Assembly (NCBI RefSeq): GCF_003574465.1
Contig: NZ_QOWC01000020.1
Coordinates: 1-61,894 of the forward strand
DNA from: Methylobacterium crusticola
Lineage (GTDB): Bacteria; Pseudomonadota; Alphaproteobacteria; Rhizobiales; Beijerinckiaceae
DNA: 61,894 nt
Direction of reading: 5' to 3'
Position 1 is the first letter of the stretch; the number at the start of each line of letters is the position of its first letter. Positions 43,194-51,544 of this stretch are shown here, in pieces. A model generated the notes under the pieces. It saw nothing but the letters and a program-made list of their open reading frames with translations. It did not search any database and was not told the origin of the DNA. The translations under genes were made by a program, and so were the position numbers.

Positions 43194-43868
43194 CTACCGT
43201 GCGCCTTTGACGAGATCGAAGATTTCGCGATAGGATTGAACCCGGAACACATCCCTGTTCAGCACAGAGTCCGAGTAATCGTAATCGGAAATTTCCGACA
43301 GCAGCCGGTCCGTCGTGTTGCTGAGATCTCGGACACCGCGCCACATCACGAGCTGACCATGATTGTCCGCGATGGTGCGGAAATCGAACTGCTGGATGAA
43401 GGATTCGACGAAGAAGACGAGCTTGTAGACGTCGCCCATCCAGGCGCTGTCCGCGTTGTTGAACTTGCGTCGGATCGCGAAGCACTCGTCAGGATCTCTC
43501 AGGCCGGCTTCGTAGGAATTGGGAAGCACGTCGTCGATGATGATGACGCCACCGTCGTTGAGCAGGACGATGGAGTTGAGCAGATCCCGCAGCGTCTGCT
43601 CGTAGGTATGAAGGCCGTCAAGATAGATCACATCGAACTTCGGGCCCTTGCCGTACTGCGCGAAGAACGCGTCGCTCGTACAGCTGTGGTAGTGCGACCC
43701 GTCCGCCGTCGGTGAGGCCGGAACCTGGAACAGGAAGTTCGGATCTACGGCGACCTTCGTCCCCGCCCGGAGGGCATGGAATGTTACACCCTGACTCACC
43801 CCAACTTCGAGATACCGCGCGGCCGGAAACAGATCGATGATGGGCTGGATGACTTCGGGTCGTTCCAT
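43194..43868 (-). CDS. Class I SAM-dependent methyltransferase (Methyltransf_24 type)
   Basis: A 224-residue protein. The SAM-binding start is ARYLEVGVSQGVTFHAL (residues about 17-33), followed by VAVDPNFLF, FDVIYLDGLHTYEQTLRDLLNSI and GGVIIIDDVLPN. YLDGLHTYE fits the Methyltransf_24 family, which often modifies surface sugars. The C-terminal half (RKFNNADSAWMGDVYKLVFFVESF) is not tied to a known substrate. Codon use and base composition are clearly less GC-biased than the neighbouring methylotrophy genes, indicating transfer. It is the last gene of a minus-strand row with two GT61 glycosyltransferases. Confidence 0.82.
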   Translation of the reverse strand: MERPEVIQPIIDLFPAARYLEVGVSQGVTFHALRAGTKVAVDPNFLFQVPASPTADGSHYHSCTSDAFFAQYGKGPKFDVIYLDGLHTYEQTLRDLLNSIVLLNDGGVIIIDDVLPNSYEAGLRDPDECFAIRRKFNNADSAWMGDVYKLVFFVESFIQQFDFRTIADNHGQLVMWRGVRDLSNTTDRLLSEISDYDYSDSVLNRDVFRVQSYREIFDLVKGAR

Positions 43869-43924
43869 TGTTCATGTTCCTCAGAGCAGGATCGGTCAGG
43901 TCGGACATCACAGTCGCGCCGCCT

Positions 43925-45094
43925 CTACGGCACGGAGGCAATAACCTGACGCAGCACGTCGACGTCAATCACGAAATCATCCAAAAATGGCTCGGGCACC
44001 TTACCTTCTCGCGCCCCGTAGATCGCGTGGTAATCGTGCGACATCGTGGCCGCCAGATCCCAGTAGAAGGGCTCATACCAATCAATCGGAGATAGATATA
44101 TGATCTTGGATTTTGGAGGCGAAAATATCGTATTCGCCATTGCCGCACACATCACGCCCACGATCACGTCAGCCGCAGCGAATAAGTTCATTTGTTCATG
44201 AAAACTCAATTTCTCTGGATCAACAATAGTGAAGCCCAAACCTTCGAGCAGAGAAGCCACGTCGGAATTGTTGAGGAGCCGGCGGTAACGTGCGGCGTCG
44301 CGTTCGACGAACAACCGCTTTTTCGGAGACGGGTTGGCAGGCTTACTCCCTTCTGCAATTGATCGAGCGAAATCCATTGCAAATCTATTTTTAATGAATG
44401 GATGGAAGCTGACAGGCGTCACGTAATGAAGCGTCGGAAAATGCACGACGTCATTTGGGCTGACGAATTTGAAATCGACTTCGGCACCGGATATGACCGA
44501 GCGAAGAGACTCAGTTTTGACGGCGTCGATTGCAGACCCAAAGCTATCAAGTACAACCGTACACGGATGCTCGATCTGCTGCAGATACTTACCTCTCGGC
44601 AAATCGTCTATAAGCCAGTGTCCATAATTGCTGCTACCAACAGATCCAATATATAAATAGATGCGTGAACTGTCGTCGAGAGTAACACTGACATTCGGAT
44701 TCGCATTTTCGAAGTCTAAATGGTGCGTCCAAGCTCTATCATTACTTCTGTAAGTTTCATGCAGGACATCGAGACCTTCATGAGCCGGACGATATATGAC
44801 GCCTTTGTAGAGATAGCAGTTTTCAATCGAAAGAGCGATTGATTGCGGCGCGACCTGATGCGTCTTTGCAATATAGTTATTGTTATCCCGGACCTGCGTC
44901 CTGAATTCTTCGGTACTGCCATATATGTTGAAATCGGCCGCAGGCCGCGTCGCGTTCTTGAACAAAACGCCTTCAAGCTTAGCGGGAGACGGCGACAAAT
45001 GGTTCAATTGAAAACAGTCGCCGATACTGACGACATCGTCGTAGTAACCGCCGCCATTATAAATTAAATCTGGAAATGCGATCAGGTGCTTCAT
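43925..45094 (-). CDS. Glycosyltransferase family 61 protein (DUF563)
   Basis: A 389-residue protein of the GT61 type. The hallmark is SNYGHWLIDDLPRGKYLQ near residues 153-170. Further conserved segments are PSPKKRLFVERDAARYRRLLNN and the C-terminal EKLSFHEQMNLFAAADVIVGVMCAAMANTIFSPPKSKIIYLSP, in which the last part usually reads GAHGA in relatives but here is VMCAA. It probably transfers a sugar to capsule or lipopolysaccharide. No signal peptide. Base composition is AT-rich relative to the chromosome. Begins with ATG at 45094. Confidence 0.83.
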   Translation of the reverse strand: MKHLIAFPDLIYNGGGYYDDVVSIGDCFQLNHLSPSPAKLEGVLFKNATRPAADFNIYGSTEEFRTQVRDNNNYIAKTHQVAPQSIALSIENCYLYKGVIYRPAHEGLDVLHETYRSNDRAWTHHLDFENANPNVSVTLDDSSRIYLYIGSVGSSNYGHWLIDDLPRGKYLQQIEHPCTVVLDSFGSAIDAVKTESLRSVISGAEVDFKFVSPNDVVHFPTLHYVTPVSFHPFIKNRFAMDFARSIAEGSKPANPSPKKRLFVERDAARYRRLLNNSDVASLLEGLGFTIVDPEKLSFHEQMNLFAAADVIVGVMCAAMANTIFSPPKSKIIYLSPIDWYEPFYWDLAATMSHDYHAIYGAREGKVPEPFLDDFVIDVDVLRQVIASVP

Positions 45095-45389
45095 TGCCTA
45101 TCCATCAGCTTCCAATCTTACGTCGGTGCTGGCCCGCGCTACGATTCAATCAACTAGATATCTGAAAATACGCCGCGAGGAAATGCCTCCCCAAGATAAA
45201 GAATCAGGCACTTGTACTGCAATCCAACCGATCCATATCACGCCAGGATACGCCGACACACAATTGCTTGGTTGACCCCTGATGATGTCGCAATCTCCTC
45301 GCAACTGCGCCAGCGTGGCGAACGCATCACACCAGGAAGCCTGATCGCAGTGCGTACCATCATGGTCAACCCCCTGTGCCTGGAAGCGC

Positions 45390-45640
45390 GCGTTCCAGGG
45401 CTTCAGTCCCGCCGCGACGCTGTCTCGGCATCCCCGCCGTATGATGCAGGTGGGGCCTCGTCGGATCGTCGCCCACGGAACCGTGGCGGTGCCAGCCGCG
45501 CCGTCGGTGTGAGCCTTGAACGCCGCGAAGATGGACTCGGTCGGATCGAGGTCGGGACGGCGAAGCGGGACATCGCGCAAAGGCCGCACGTTGCCGCGCG
45601 ACGACAGACGGCCCTCGCGCGCCTTCAACCGGCTTGGACA
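45390..45640 (-). pseudogene. Relic of an IS630-type transposase (C-terminal part)
   Basis: Read on the minus strand, this stretch contains LRRPDLDPTESIFAAFKAH, the C-terminal hallmark of IS630 transposases (typically PYSPDLNPIE-x-FAKLKAHL, with the Glu as catalytic residue), and then RRGCRDSVAAGLKP, resembling the usual ECRNYFAAAGY ending. There is no N-terminal transposase domain, no recognisable terminal inverted repeat and no start, so the element is a decayed fragment. It lies in the 560-base gap between two GT61 genes. Confidence 0.55.
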
Positions 45641-45654
45641 CGACGCGATCCAAC

Positions 45655-46806
45655 TTACATTTCTTGTATCCAATCGAGGAACCGATGAAATCGCTCAAGA
45701 TCGATGTCGTACTCGATCTCACCATCGGAGTTTCTTTGATCTCGCGTCGAGAACGACGCAAGACGATGTGAGCGAAGTCCAGCCAAAGATATTTGGACAT
45801 AATTCACTGGTGGTATGGTGCCGACGAATGCGCCGCCTGGTGAGAATATCGTGTTATGCAGTGCAGATCCCGCCTCTCCGATTACTTTATGTGCGTTCGA
45901 AAATATATTAATCTGCTGCAGCCAATCATACTCCTCTGGACAGATTATTTTATATCCCTTCTCCTCAACCGTTTTTAGCACTAGATCTTCGTTCTTGAGG
46001 TAACGCCTTGTACTGCTCGTTGTATGTCTCTGTTTGTGGCGAGATATGTAAATATTTCCGCTACAATCTTCGGTGTAACCCTGAGCATTCCTGGCCTGCT
46101 GTATTGAATAATTAACAAATTCATTCATCATATGATGGAAAAAATGCGCGCGATGAAGCATTGTGGGAATCACTGCTCGGTCGATCTGAAGATTATCCTG
46201 ATAGTAGTCGTAGAATATAAAATTCTCATCGGAATATGAGAATAGATCTTTCATCATTCTCAAGGCCCATGGCGGCGTGAGTAATGGTAAAAGTATTTTG
46301 AGCTCCGCGATATCTTTCTTTAGATATGTTTTGGCAAGCCAAAGCCGAGGAATATAATCCAGCAACCAATGACCGTAGATCAGAGGTGCTTCAGCAACAA
46401 TGATCAATACCGGCTCCTCAATCCGTTTGTCATTGAGCTTTGGATTCGGCAGAATATCGTTGCGGCGGCTCTCCCTGATCATGCCATCGACGTAAGGCAG
46501 CATGATACTGGAACGATTCAGCAATTTTCCATCTTTGAAGATATATCCACTGCCACGAAGAGTGATGTTACTGGCAGTAAAAAAACCGATTGGCGCGGTT
46601 TCTCCATGGAGCGTCTTTCCGGCCGCAGCGAAGTTGATCTCGCTGACAGGAGCGTCGTCTTGGACGACCATTGTTGCTTGACCTGATATATCAGTGTTTG
46701 AAATAATAATCTCATTGACACTATCTATTGGATATATTAGCTTTGATATATTGCTGTCATGTTGCCTAACAACCTCATAATCTGAAAAATATGCAATATC
46801 GTCCAT
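45655..46806 (-). CDS. Glycosyltransferase family 61 protein (DUF563), second copy
   Basis: A 383-residue protein. The GT61 motif is LIYGHWLLDYIPRLWLAKTYL near residues 142-162; the C-terminal region has SGNIYISRHKQRHTTSSTRRYLKNED and LQQINIFSNAHKVIGEAGSALHNTIFSPGGAFVGTIPP, with the typical GEAGSALHN loop intact. It is the most AT-rich gene in the window: 17 G/C in the 60 bases 46201-46260, against 51 of 60 at 42181-42240. Distinct in sequence from the other GT61 protein, so not a recent duplication. A surface-polysaccharide role is likely by family. Confidence 0.84.
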   Translation of the reverse strand: MDDIAYFSDYEVVRQHDSNISKLIYPIDSVNEIIISNTDISGQATMVVQDDAPVSEINFAAAGKTLHGETAPIGFFTASNITLRGSGYIFKDGKLLNRSSIMLPYVDGMIRESRRNDILPNPKLNDKRIEEPVLIIVAEAPLIYGHWLLDYIPRLWLAKTYLKKDIAELKILLPLLTPPWALRMMKDLFSYSDENFIFYDYYQDNLQIDRAVIPTMLHRAHFFHHMMNEFVNYSIQQARNAQGYTEDCSGNIYISRHKQRHTTSSTRRYLKNEDLVLKTVEEKGYKIICPEEYDWLQQINIFSNAHKVIGEAGSALHNTIFSPGGAFVGTIPPVNYVQISLAGLRSHRLASFSTRDQRNSDGEIEYDIDLERFHRFLDWIQEM

Positions 46807-47116
46807 CGCTCTACCAGCCTCGCACTCATAAGGAGACAGGCCTCAGGGTCGGGGCCGCAGAGCATATACCCGTACCCTCGCCAGATCCTCAACTCCCGCC
46901 TGGCGGCGAGACGACTCATGCGGCAGCGCCGCATCAACCTGCACTTCCGGAAGGTTCGAACCCTCACCGCAGCAATTTGCTGGAAAGGCGCGGCGGCGCG
47001 CATCCTCTGGCCGCACGCGCCGCGCTCCACAGCGCCTCCGATTGGTCTCAAACAGCCGTTACCCGCATGGGATGGGGCAGCTCGTGCAGCAGAGCGGCCG
47101 CGGCATTCCGTCGGCG
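46807..47116. other. Intergenic region between divergent island genes
   Basis: This 310-base stretch separates the GT61 gene (minus) from the ABC-2 permease (plus). G+C content rises abruptly around 46840, so it contains the boundary between the AT-rich part of the island and host-like sequence. Short ORFs here are not convincing. It should hold promoters for both flanking genes, but no clear motif was recognised. Confidence 0.5.
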
Positions 47117-47926
47117 ATGACCGCCGCCGGGCGACGGGTATGGGCAATGCAATCTCGATCCTCCTCCATCATCGAAGTCCAGTTGCAGGTGCTGTCCGCC
47201 CTCATCCTGCGCGACATACGCACGCGCTTCGGCCGGACGATGTGGGGCTACAGCATCGCCGTCATGTGGCCCTGCGCGCACATCGTCGTGCTGTTCACGC
47301 TGATGGCGATCCGCCACATGCCGACGCCTCTGGGCGACAGCCTCGTTCTGTTCATCCTCACGGGAGTCACGCCGTTCATCGTTTTTCAGTACATGTCACG
47401 CAAGATCATGGAATGTATTGGAACGGGTCGACCGCTCATCTATTTTCCGCAAGTCAAAGTTCTTGATTTGCTAATGTCCAGAATGGTGGTTGAGTTCTGC
47501 ACGGCATGCATGAGCATCTTGTTGGCGTTCCTCATCGTCTTCTCACTTGGGATTGATGCGACGCCGGTGGATCCTTACCAAGCCGCGCTCGCATTCCTGG
47601 CCTCGATCCTGTTCGCGATTGGCATCGGCGTTATCAACGCGAATATCGCAACCGTCTTCCCGCCGTATCAGATCGGCTTCGTGCTCGTCATCATTCTTCT
47701 CTACGGGTTGAGCGGTGTTTTCTACCTGCCGGAGGGCCTCCCGCAGGTGCTCTACGACGCCATTGCCTGGAATCCGATGATGCAGCTGATCGTCTGGTTC
47801 CGGTCCGCGTTCTACGCGGGCTACGGCGAGAGCGTGGCACGGTCCTACGTGGTTCTGTTGTCGGGGGCGCTGATCGTGATCGGGCTCCTGTGGGAGCGGT
47901 TCCTCACGAAGCGCTTCCTCACCTGA
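47117..47926 (+). CDS. ABC-2 polysaccharide export permease (KpsM/Wzm-like), no adjacent ATPase
   Basis: A 269-residue membrane protein with six hydrophobic helices, starting after SIIEVQLQVLSALILRDIRTRFGRTMWGYSIAVMWPCAHIVVLFTLM, the usual ABC-2 polysaccharide exporter opening. WNPMMQLIVWFRSAFYAGY is the C-terminal family motif. The expected ATP-binding partner (KpsT/Wzt) is not next to it. G+C is intermediate between island and host. The start is uncertain: ATG 47117, ATG 47147 or an upstream TTG; none has a clear ribosome site. It is convergent with the DapA-family gene, 7 bases away. Confidence 0.82.
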   Translation: MTAAGRRVWAMQSRSSSIIEVQLQVLSALILRDIRTRFGRTMWGYSIAVMWPCAHIVVLFTLMAIRHMPTPLGDSLVLFILTGVTPFIVFQYMSRKIMECIGTGRPLIYFPQVKVLDLLMSRMVVEFCTACMSILLAFLIVFSLGIDATPVDPYQAALAFLASILFAIGIGVINANIATVFPPYQIGFVLVIILLYGLSGVFYLPEGLPQVLYDAIAWNPMMQLIVWFRSAFYAGYGESVARSYVVLLSGALIVIGLLWERFLTKRFLT

Positions 47927-47933
47927 GGCGGGC

Positions 47934-48848
47934 TCAGCCCGGCGCCGTCCCCTCGCCCGGGGCCAGGTCCGCGACCCCGGCGAGGATGCGCCGCAGGTCC
48001 TCCCGGGCCGTCGCGTCGAGGGGCGCCTGCGGGGGGATCGGCGCGCCGACCTCGAAGCCCTGCAGCGCGAGGCCGGCCTTGATGCAGGCGGCGAGCTGGT
48101 AGCGGGCGAAGGCCTGGTTCACCGGCCAGAGCCGGCGCTGGAGCGCCATCGCGCCGGCCCAGTCCCCGGCGCGTGCCAGGGCGTAGAGGGCGACGCTCTG
48201 GCGCGGCACGAGGCAGGCCGGGCCCGCCATCCAGCCGACGCCGCCGAGCAGCATCACGCAGGCCGGGATGTGCGAGGAGGCGGCGAAGACCTGCATCCGC
48301 CCCTCGGTCTCGGTCAGGATCGAGAGCAGCCGGCCGGTGTTGGTCGAGGCGTCCTTGATGTAGCGGATGTTCGGCACCCGTGCGAGGCGCCGGATCAGCG
48401 GCAGCGACAGGTCGGCGCGCTGGAAGCTCGGGTTGGTGTAGAGCACGACCGGCCCGTCCACCGCGGCCGCGACGGCGCCGAAATAGGCCGCGATGCCGTC
48501 GTCCGAGACCGGGAAGTAGGCCTCCAGCGTCGCCATCACGCCGTCGGCCCCCCGCGCCATCAAGCTGCGGGCGAGCGCCACCGCCTCCGCGGTGCTGGTG
48601 GCGGCGACGCCCGCGATCACCGGCACCCGGCCGCGGGCGGCCGCCACCACGGTCTCGACCACCTCCTCCTTCTGCGCCCGCGTCAGGTAGGCGAACTCGC
48701 CCGTCGAGCCGAGGGGCGTCAGGCCGTGGACGCCGGCCGCGATCAGGTGCTCGACGAGGCGCGTCAGCACCGGCCGCATCACCCGCCCGTCCGCATCCAC
48801 CGGAGAGACCAGGTAGGGAAAAACGCCGTGCAGGGCGGGAGCGGTCAC
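47934..48848 (-). CDS. Dihydrodipicolinate synthase family protein (DapA-like aldolase/lyase)
   Basis: A 304-residue Class I aldolase. The pyruvate-binding loop is [10 protein letters not shown] (about residues 46-55), the catalytic tyrosine lies in VVLYTNPS (about 134-141) and the Schiff-base lysine in IRYIKDAS (about 161-168). These are the DapA-fold residues. The LGSTGE variant differs from true DapA (GTTGE), so this is probably a catabolic aldolase or dehydratase of the family rather than lysine biosynthesis. Isolated gene; substrate not readable. Confidence 0.87.
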   Translation of the reverse strand: MTAPALHGVFPYLVSPVDADGRVMRPVLTRLVEHLIAAGVHGLTPLGSTGEFAYLTRAQKEEVVETVVAAARGRVPVIAGVAATSTAEAVALARSLMARGADGVMATLEAYFPVSDDGIAAYFGAVAAAVDGPVVLYTNPSFQRADLSLPLIRRLARVPNIRYIKDASTNTGRLLSILTETEGRMQVFAASSHIPACVMLLGGVGWMAGPACLVPRQSVALYALARAGDWAGAMALQRRLWPVNQAFARYQLAACIKAGLALQGFEVGAPIPPQAPLDATAREDLRRILAGVADLAPGEGTAPG

Positions 48849-48913
48849 GCGCGGGGCTCCTGGGCGGGGGGTTGCACGCGTCCGGGGATCGAGCGCGTCC
48901 GGAGCGGGGCCGC

Positions 48914-49243
48914 TCAGCGGCCGAGGCGGCGGTTGCAGGCGGCGTCGTACCCGCCGCCCGCCTGGGTCCAGCGCTGGCCGCCGTTGCCGGTGCCCGCCTG
49001 CTTGTTGGCGCGATACTGGTCGAGGCAGGTGAGGCGGCGGGCGAGGCCCGCGGGCCGCCCGGCGTAGCGCGGCGCGACGGCGGCCGGGTAGCGGGCGCCG
49101 TCGACGCCCGGTCCGGGCGGCGCCGGCAGGGGCCGGGAGGGAAGGTTCGACGCGAACGGGTTGCTCACGGTGCCCTGGGCCGCCGCCGGCCCGGCGAGCA
49201 GGAGGGGCAGCGCGCAGGCGGCGCGGGCGAGACGACGCCCCAC
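48914..49243 (-). CDS. Small exported protein of unknown function
   Basis: A 109-residue protein: signal peptide [23 protein letters not shown], then a Pro-rich stretch ([15 protein letters not shown]) and a C-terminal part with two cysteines ([14 protein letters not shown] and [11 protein letters not shown]). The paired Cys suggest a periplasmic disulfide. The ATG at 49243 starts the signal peptide. No family recognised. The next gene upstream on this strand (BrnA-like) ends 10 bases before it. Confidence 0.65.
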   Translation of the reverse strand: MGRRLARAACALPLLLAGPAAAQGTVSNPFASNLPSRPLPAPPGPGVDGARYPAAVAPRYAGRPAGLARRLTCLDQYRANKQAGTGNGGQRWTQAGGGYDAACNRRLGR

Positions 49244-49253
49244 GGGCCCGGCC

Positions 49254-49502
49254 CTACAGGCCCGCGGCCTTGCGCAGGGCCTGGTTGATGCGGTCCTGCC
49301 AGCCCGGTCCCTCGGCCTGGAAATGGTCGAGCACCTCGCGGTCGAGCCGCAGCGAGACCATCTCGCGGGCGTTCGGCAGCACGGGCCGCGCCGGCGCGGC
49401 CGGGGCGGGGGCCGCCTCCGGGGCCTTGCGGGTCACGGCCTTGAACGCCGCCTCGGCGGCCTGCCGCGGATCGCTGCCGCGGCGTGGTCTGTCAAATGCC
49501 AT
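49254..49502 (-). CDS. BrnA-like antitoxin-family protein (no toxin adjacent)
   Basis: An 82-residue protein: a Pro/Ala-rich N-terminal half, then VSLRLDREVLDHFQAEGPGWQDRINQALRKAAGL at about residues 49-82. This is the ribbon-helix-helix-like C-terminus of BrnA/COG3514 antitoxins. In BrnTA pairs the toxin BrnT normally lies directly upstream; here only the small-peptide region lies upstream and an exported protein downstream. It therefore looks like a solitary antitoxin-derived DNA-binding protein. The ATG is at 49502. Confidence 0.75.
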   Translation of the reverse strand: MAFDRPRRGSDPRQAAEAAFKAVTRKAPEAAPAPAAPARPVLPNAREMVSLRLDREVLDHFQAEGPGWQDRINQALRKAAGL

Positions 49503-49577
49503 CAGGTCCCTCGCTCACGCGCCCCCGACCTCAGCCCTAGCACGCCCGGCCCGCGGGCGGGAGCCCGGACGCGAAAA

Positions 49578-49601
49578 GCCCGTCGGCGACGACCGACGGG
49601 C
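49578..49601 (-). terminator. Rho-independent terminator (minus strand)
   Basis: A perfect 9-bp stem GCCCGTCGG / CCGACGGGC with a 6-base loop, followed on the minus strand by CTTTTCG. It would end minus-strand transcripts coming from the 49709-49795 small ORF, or from the 49922 gene. Confidence 0.7.
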
Positions 49602-49708
49602 CTTGCAGGCAGGGTCCACGTTCCAGGGTTCGGGTTGTCGCCAATGGCACGGTTCTCAACGATGGCCGCATCCGCGGCCCCGCGCCGATCCGGCCCGCCC
49701 TGGAGCCA

Positions 49709-49795
49709 CTATCCCTGTCGCGACCGGTCCGGTGGCGTGTCCTGGTCACCGGCATCGGTCCGTGTCGCGGGGGAGCTGCGGCCTTGTGATCGCAT
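49709..49795 (-). CDS. Candidate 28-residue small peptide gene
   Basis: The minus strand reads ATG at 49795 to TAG at 49709 and encodes MRSQGRSSPATRTDAGDQDT plus 8 more residues. A strong ribosome site, GAGGAGGG, lies 6 bases before the ATG. The 107-base untranslated tail ends in the terminator at 49578-49601, giving a compact transcription unit of about 250 bases. The peptide is hydrophilic (Arg, Asp, Thr, Ser) with no membrane segment. It could be a small protein, or the RNA itself may be functional. No family is known to me. Confidence 0.42.
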   Translation of the reverse strand: MRSQGRSSPATRTDAGDQDTPPDRSRQG

Positions 49796-49921
49796 GGCGG
49801 ACCCTCCTCGAGATCGACTCGACGGGGCATGCTGCGCCCCGAGCCGGCGGGGGTCAAGGGGGTGCGCAAGAGGGTGCGGGAGAGGCGCCGCGGTCCCGCG
49901 CGCCGGGCCGGCGCCGGGGCG

Positions 49922-50428
49922 TCAGACCACGTGCAGGATCGCGTCCTTCACCACCCGGGCGACGATGTCGCAGGTGAGCTCGCTCGCGGCGCTGTGCGTC
50001 ACCTGCCGGTCGTCGTGGTCGTGGTCGAGGAGCGGGTCGCAGGCGCTCGCGAGGAAGTAGCCCGCATCCGTGATGCTCATCACGTAGACCGCCGAGGCGC
50101 GCCCGGACCTGCGGTTGATGAGCATGAACTGGCAGTAGGCCTGCTCGAAATCCGGGCGGCCGCGCAGGGAGGGGCCGCGCTCCACCAGCACGCCGTGGGG
50201 CGCCAGCTGCTCGGTGGCGGCGTGCAGCACCTCCGCGGCGATGCCGTGCAGCAGGGCCACGCGCCGGGAATCCTCCGGCGTGAGCGGCTCGGAGGGGCCC
50301 TCCTCCGCCCTGGCCTCCGCCTCCCGCCTGCGGCGCTGCTCCTCGAAGAAGGTCCCGAAATCCGACAGCGTGGTCTGCTGGCAGCGCGGCGCCGCCGGGG
50401 CATCGAGGGCCGTCCCGCTCTCCGTCAT
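49922..50428 (-). CDS. Conserved hypothetical protein, His/Asp-rich near C-terminus
   Basis: A 168-residue protein without recognised family: MTESGTALDAPAAPRCQQTT, a helical region (FGTFFEEQRRRREAEARAEEGP), FEQAYCQFMLINRRSGRASAVYVMSITDAGYFLASACDPLLDHDHDDRQVTHSAASELTCDIVARVVKDAILHVV. The hydrophobic alternation in the C-terminal half looks like a compact alpha/beta domain. The DHDHDD stretch might bind metal. The ATG at 50428 has GGAG nine bases upstream; ATG 50443 adds five residues. The terminator at 49578 may serve this gene. Confidence 0.62.
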   Translation of the reverse strand: MTESGTALDAPAAPRCQQTTLSDFGTFFEEQRRRREAEARAEEGPSEPLTPEDSRRVALLHGIAAEVLHAATEQLAPHGVLVERGPSLRGRPDFEQAYCQFMLINRRSGRASAVYVMSITDAGYFLASACDPLLDHDHDDRQVTHSAASELTCDIVARVVKDAILHVV

Positions 50429-50509
50429 CGCAACGCGCTCCATGCCCGCCCGCGGGGTGGCCGCCCGCGGGGCGCCAGCTTAACCCCGGCGCGCGCCGCG
50501 GCAAGCCGG

Positions 50510-50572
50510 CCCCGCGGCGGGGCGCCGGCACCCCGCGGCGGGGCGCCGGCATCCCGCAACGGGCGGCCGGCG
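50510..50572. repeat. Three tandem 21-bp GC-rich units
   Basis: Two identical 21-base units at 50510-50530 and 50531-50551 and a diverged third at 50552-50572, just after the panE-like stop. Each unit contains self-complementary CCCGCGG/GGCGCC cores, so the array could fold into strong hairpins and act as a transcript end for the panE-like gene. Confidence 0.7.
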
Positions 50573-50586
50573 CCCCCCGGCCGGGA

Positions 50587-51525
50587 TCAGGCGGCCTCCC
50601 GGGCCCGGCGGTGCTCGTAGGCCTTCAGGTGGGTGTAGGCGAGGGAGAGGTGGGGCAGGGCCTGCTCGGGCGCCGCGGCGCGGCCGCGGCGGATCAGGTC
50701 GCCGACGATGTGGTCGGCCTCGATCGGCGCGCCGCGGGCGATGTCGCGCAGCATCGAGGCGGTGAAGGCCGAGTCCTCCGCCGTCAGCGTGCCGCGGCTG
50801 CTCTCAAAGAACCGTTCGCGCGGGGGATAGCCCTCGCCCGCCGCGACGCCGCGGCACTCGTCGAGGAGCCCGAGCATCAGCGCGCGGCCGCCGGGCGCCG
50901 CCACGATGTCGCCGACCGCGCCCCGCATCAGGCAGGTGCCGCAGGCGAGCGCGGCCAGGAACACCCACTTCTCCCACATCTCGAGCAGGATCCTGTCGCT
51001 GAGGCGGGCCGCGAAGCCGGCGCCCTCCAGGGTGCGGGCGATCCGCCCGACCCGCTCCGAGCGGCTCCCGTCCCGCTCGCCGAAGGTGAGGGCGTGCAGG
51101 TCGCTCAGCTGCACGATCTCGCCCTCCGGGCCCAGGGTCGCCGCGATGGCGCAGGAGCCGCCGAGCACCCGCTCGGGCCCGAAGCGGGCGTCGAGCGCGT
51201 CGAGATGCGCCATCCCGTTGAGGATCGGCAGCACCGCCGTCCCGCTCCCCACGGCCGGCGCCACCGCGGCGGCGGCGGCCTCGAGGTCGTAGGCCTTGCA
51301 GCTCAGGAGCACGAGGTCGAAGGGATTCTCGATCCCGTCCGCCGTCACGGTCGCGGGCGCCGGAAGGTGCAGGTCGCCGAGGGGGCTGCGCACCACGAGC
51401 CCGTGCGCGGCCAGCCGCGCGGCCCGGGCCGGCCGGACCAGGAAGGTCACGTCGCGGCCGGCCGCCACGAGCCGCGCCCCGAAATACCCGCCGGTCGCGC
51501 CGGCCCCCACCACGAGCACCCGCAT
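50587..51525 (-). CDS. Ketopantoate reductase family protein (PanE/ApbA-like)
   Basis: A 312-residue NADPH-dependent reductase. GAGATGGYFGARLVAAGRDV is the nucleotide motif at about residues 7-26. LLSCKAYDLEAA carries the catalytic lysine, PILNGMAHLDALDARFG has the substrate Asn, and LLEMWEKWVFLAAL the second conserved Lys. The normal product is pantoate for CoA synthesis, but several paralogues of this family have other 2-oxo-acid substrates, so the name is kept general. The ATG at 51525 opens directly on the Rossmann motif. Confidence 0.87.
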   Translation of the reverse strand: MRVLVVGAGATGGYFGARLVAAGRDVTFLVRPARAARLAAHGLVVRSPLGDLHLPAPATVTADGIENPFDLVLLSCKAYDLEAAAAAVAPAVGSGTAVLPILNGMAHLDALDARFGPERVLGGSCAIAATLGPEGEIVQLSDLHALTFGERDGSRSERVGRIARTLEGAGFAARLSDRILLEMWEKWVFLAALACGTCLMRGAVGDIVAAPGGRALMLGLLDECRGVAAGEGYPPRERFFESSRGTLTAEDSAFTASMLRDIARGAPIEADHIVGDLIRRGRAAAPEQALPHLSLAYTHLKAYEHRRAREAA

Positions 51526-51544
51526 CCCGCCTCCTCCCGCCGCG

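Noticed and set aside
45212..45688. A 158-residue plus-strand frame across the IS630 relic.
   Set aside because: Random composition and stop-rich surroundings; the minus strand carries the IS630 residues.
46807..47147. A 136-residue minus-strand frame (MPIPVARRRSSPTEC...) over the intergenic region upstream of the second GT61 gene.
   Set aside because: Crosses the promoter of the ABC-2 permease and has a random Arg/Cys-rich composition; no family motif.
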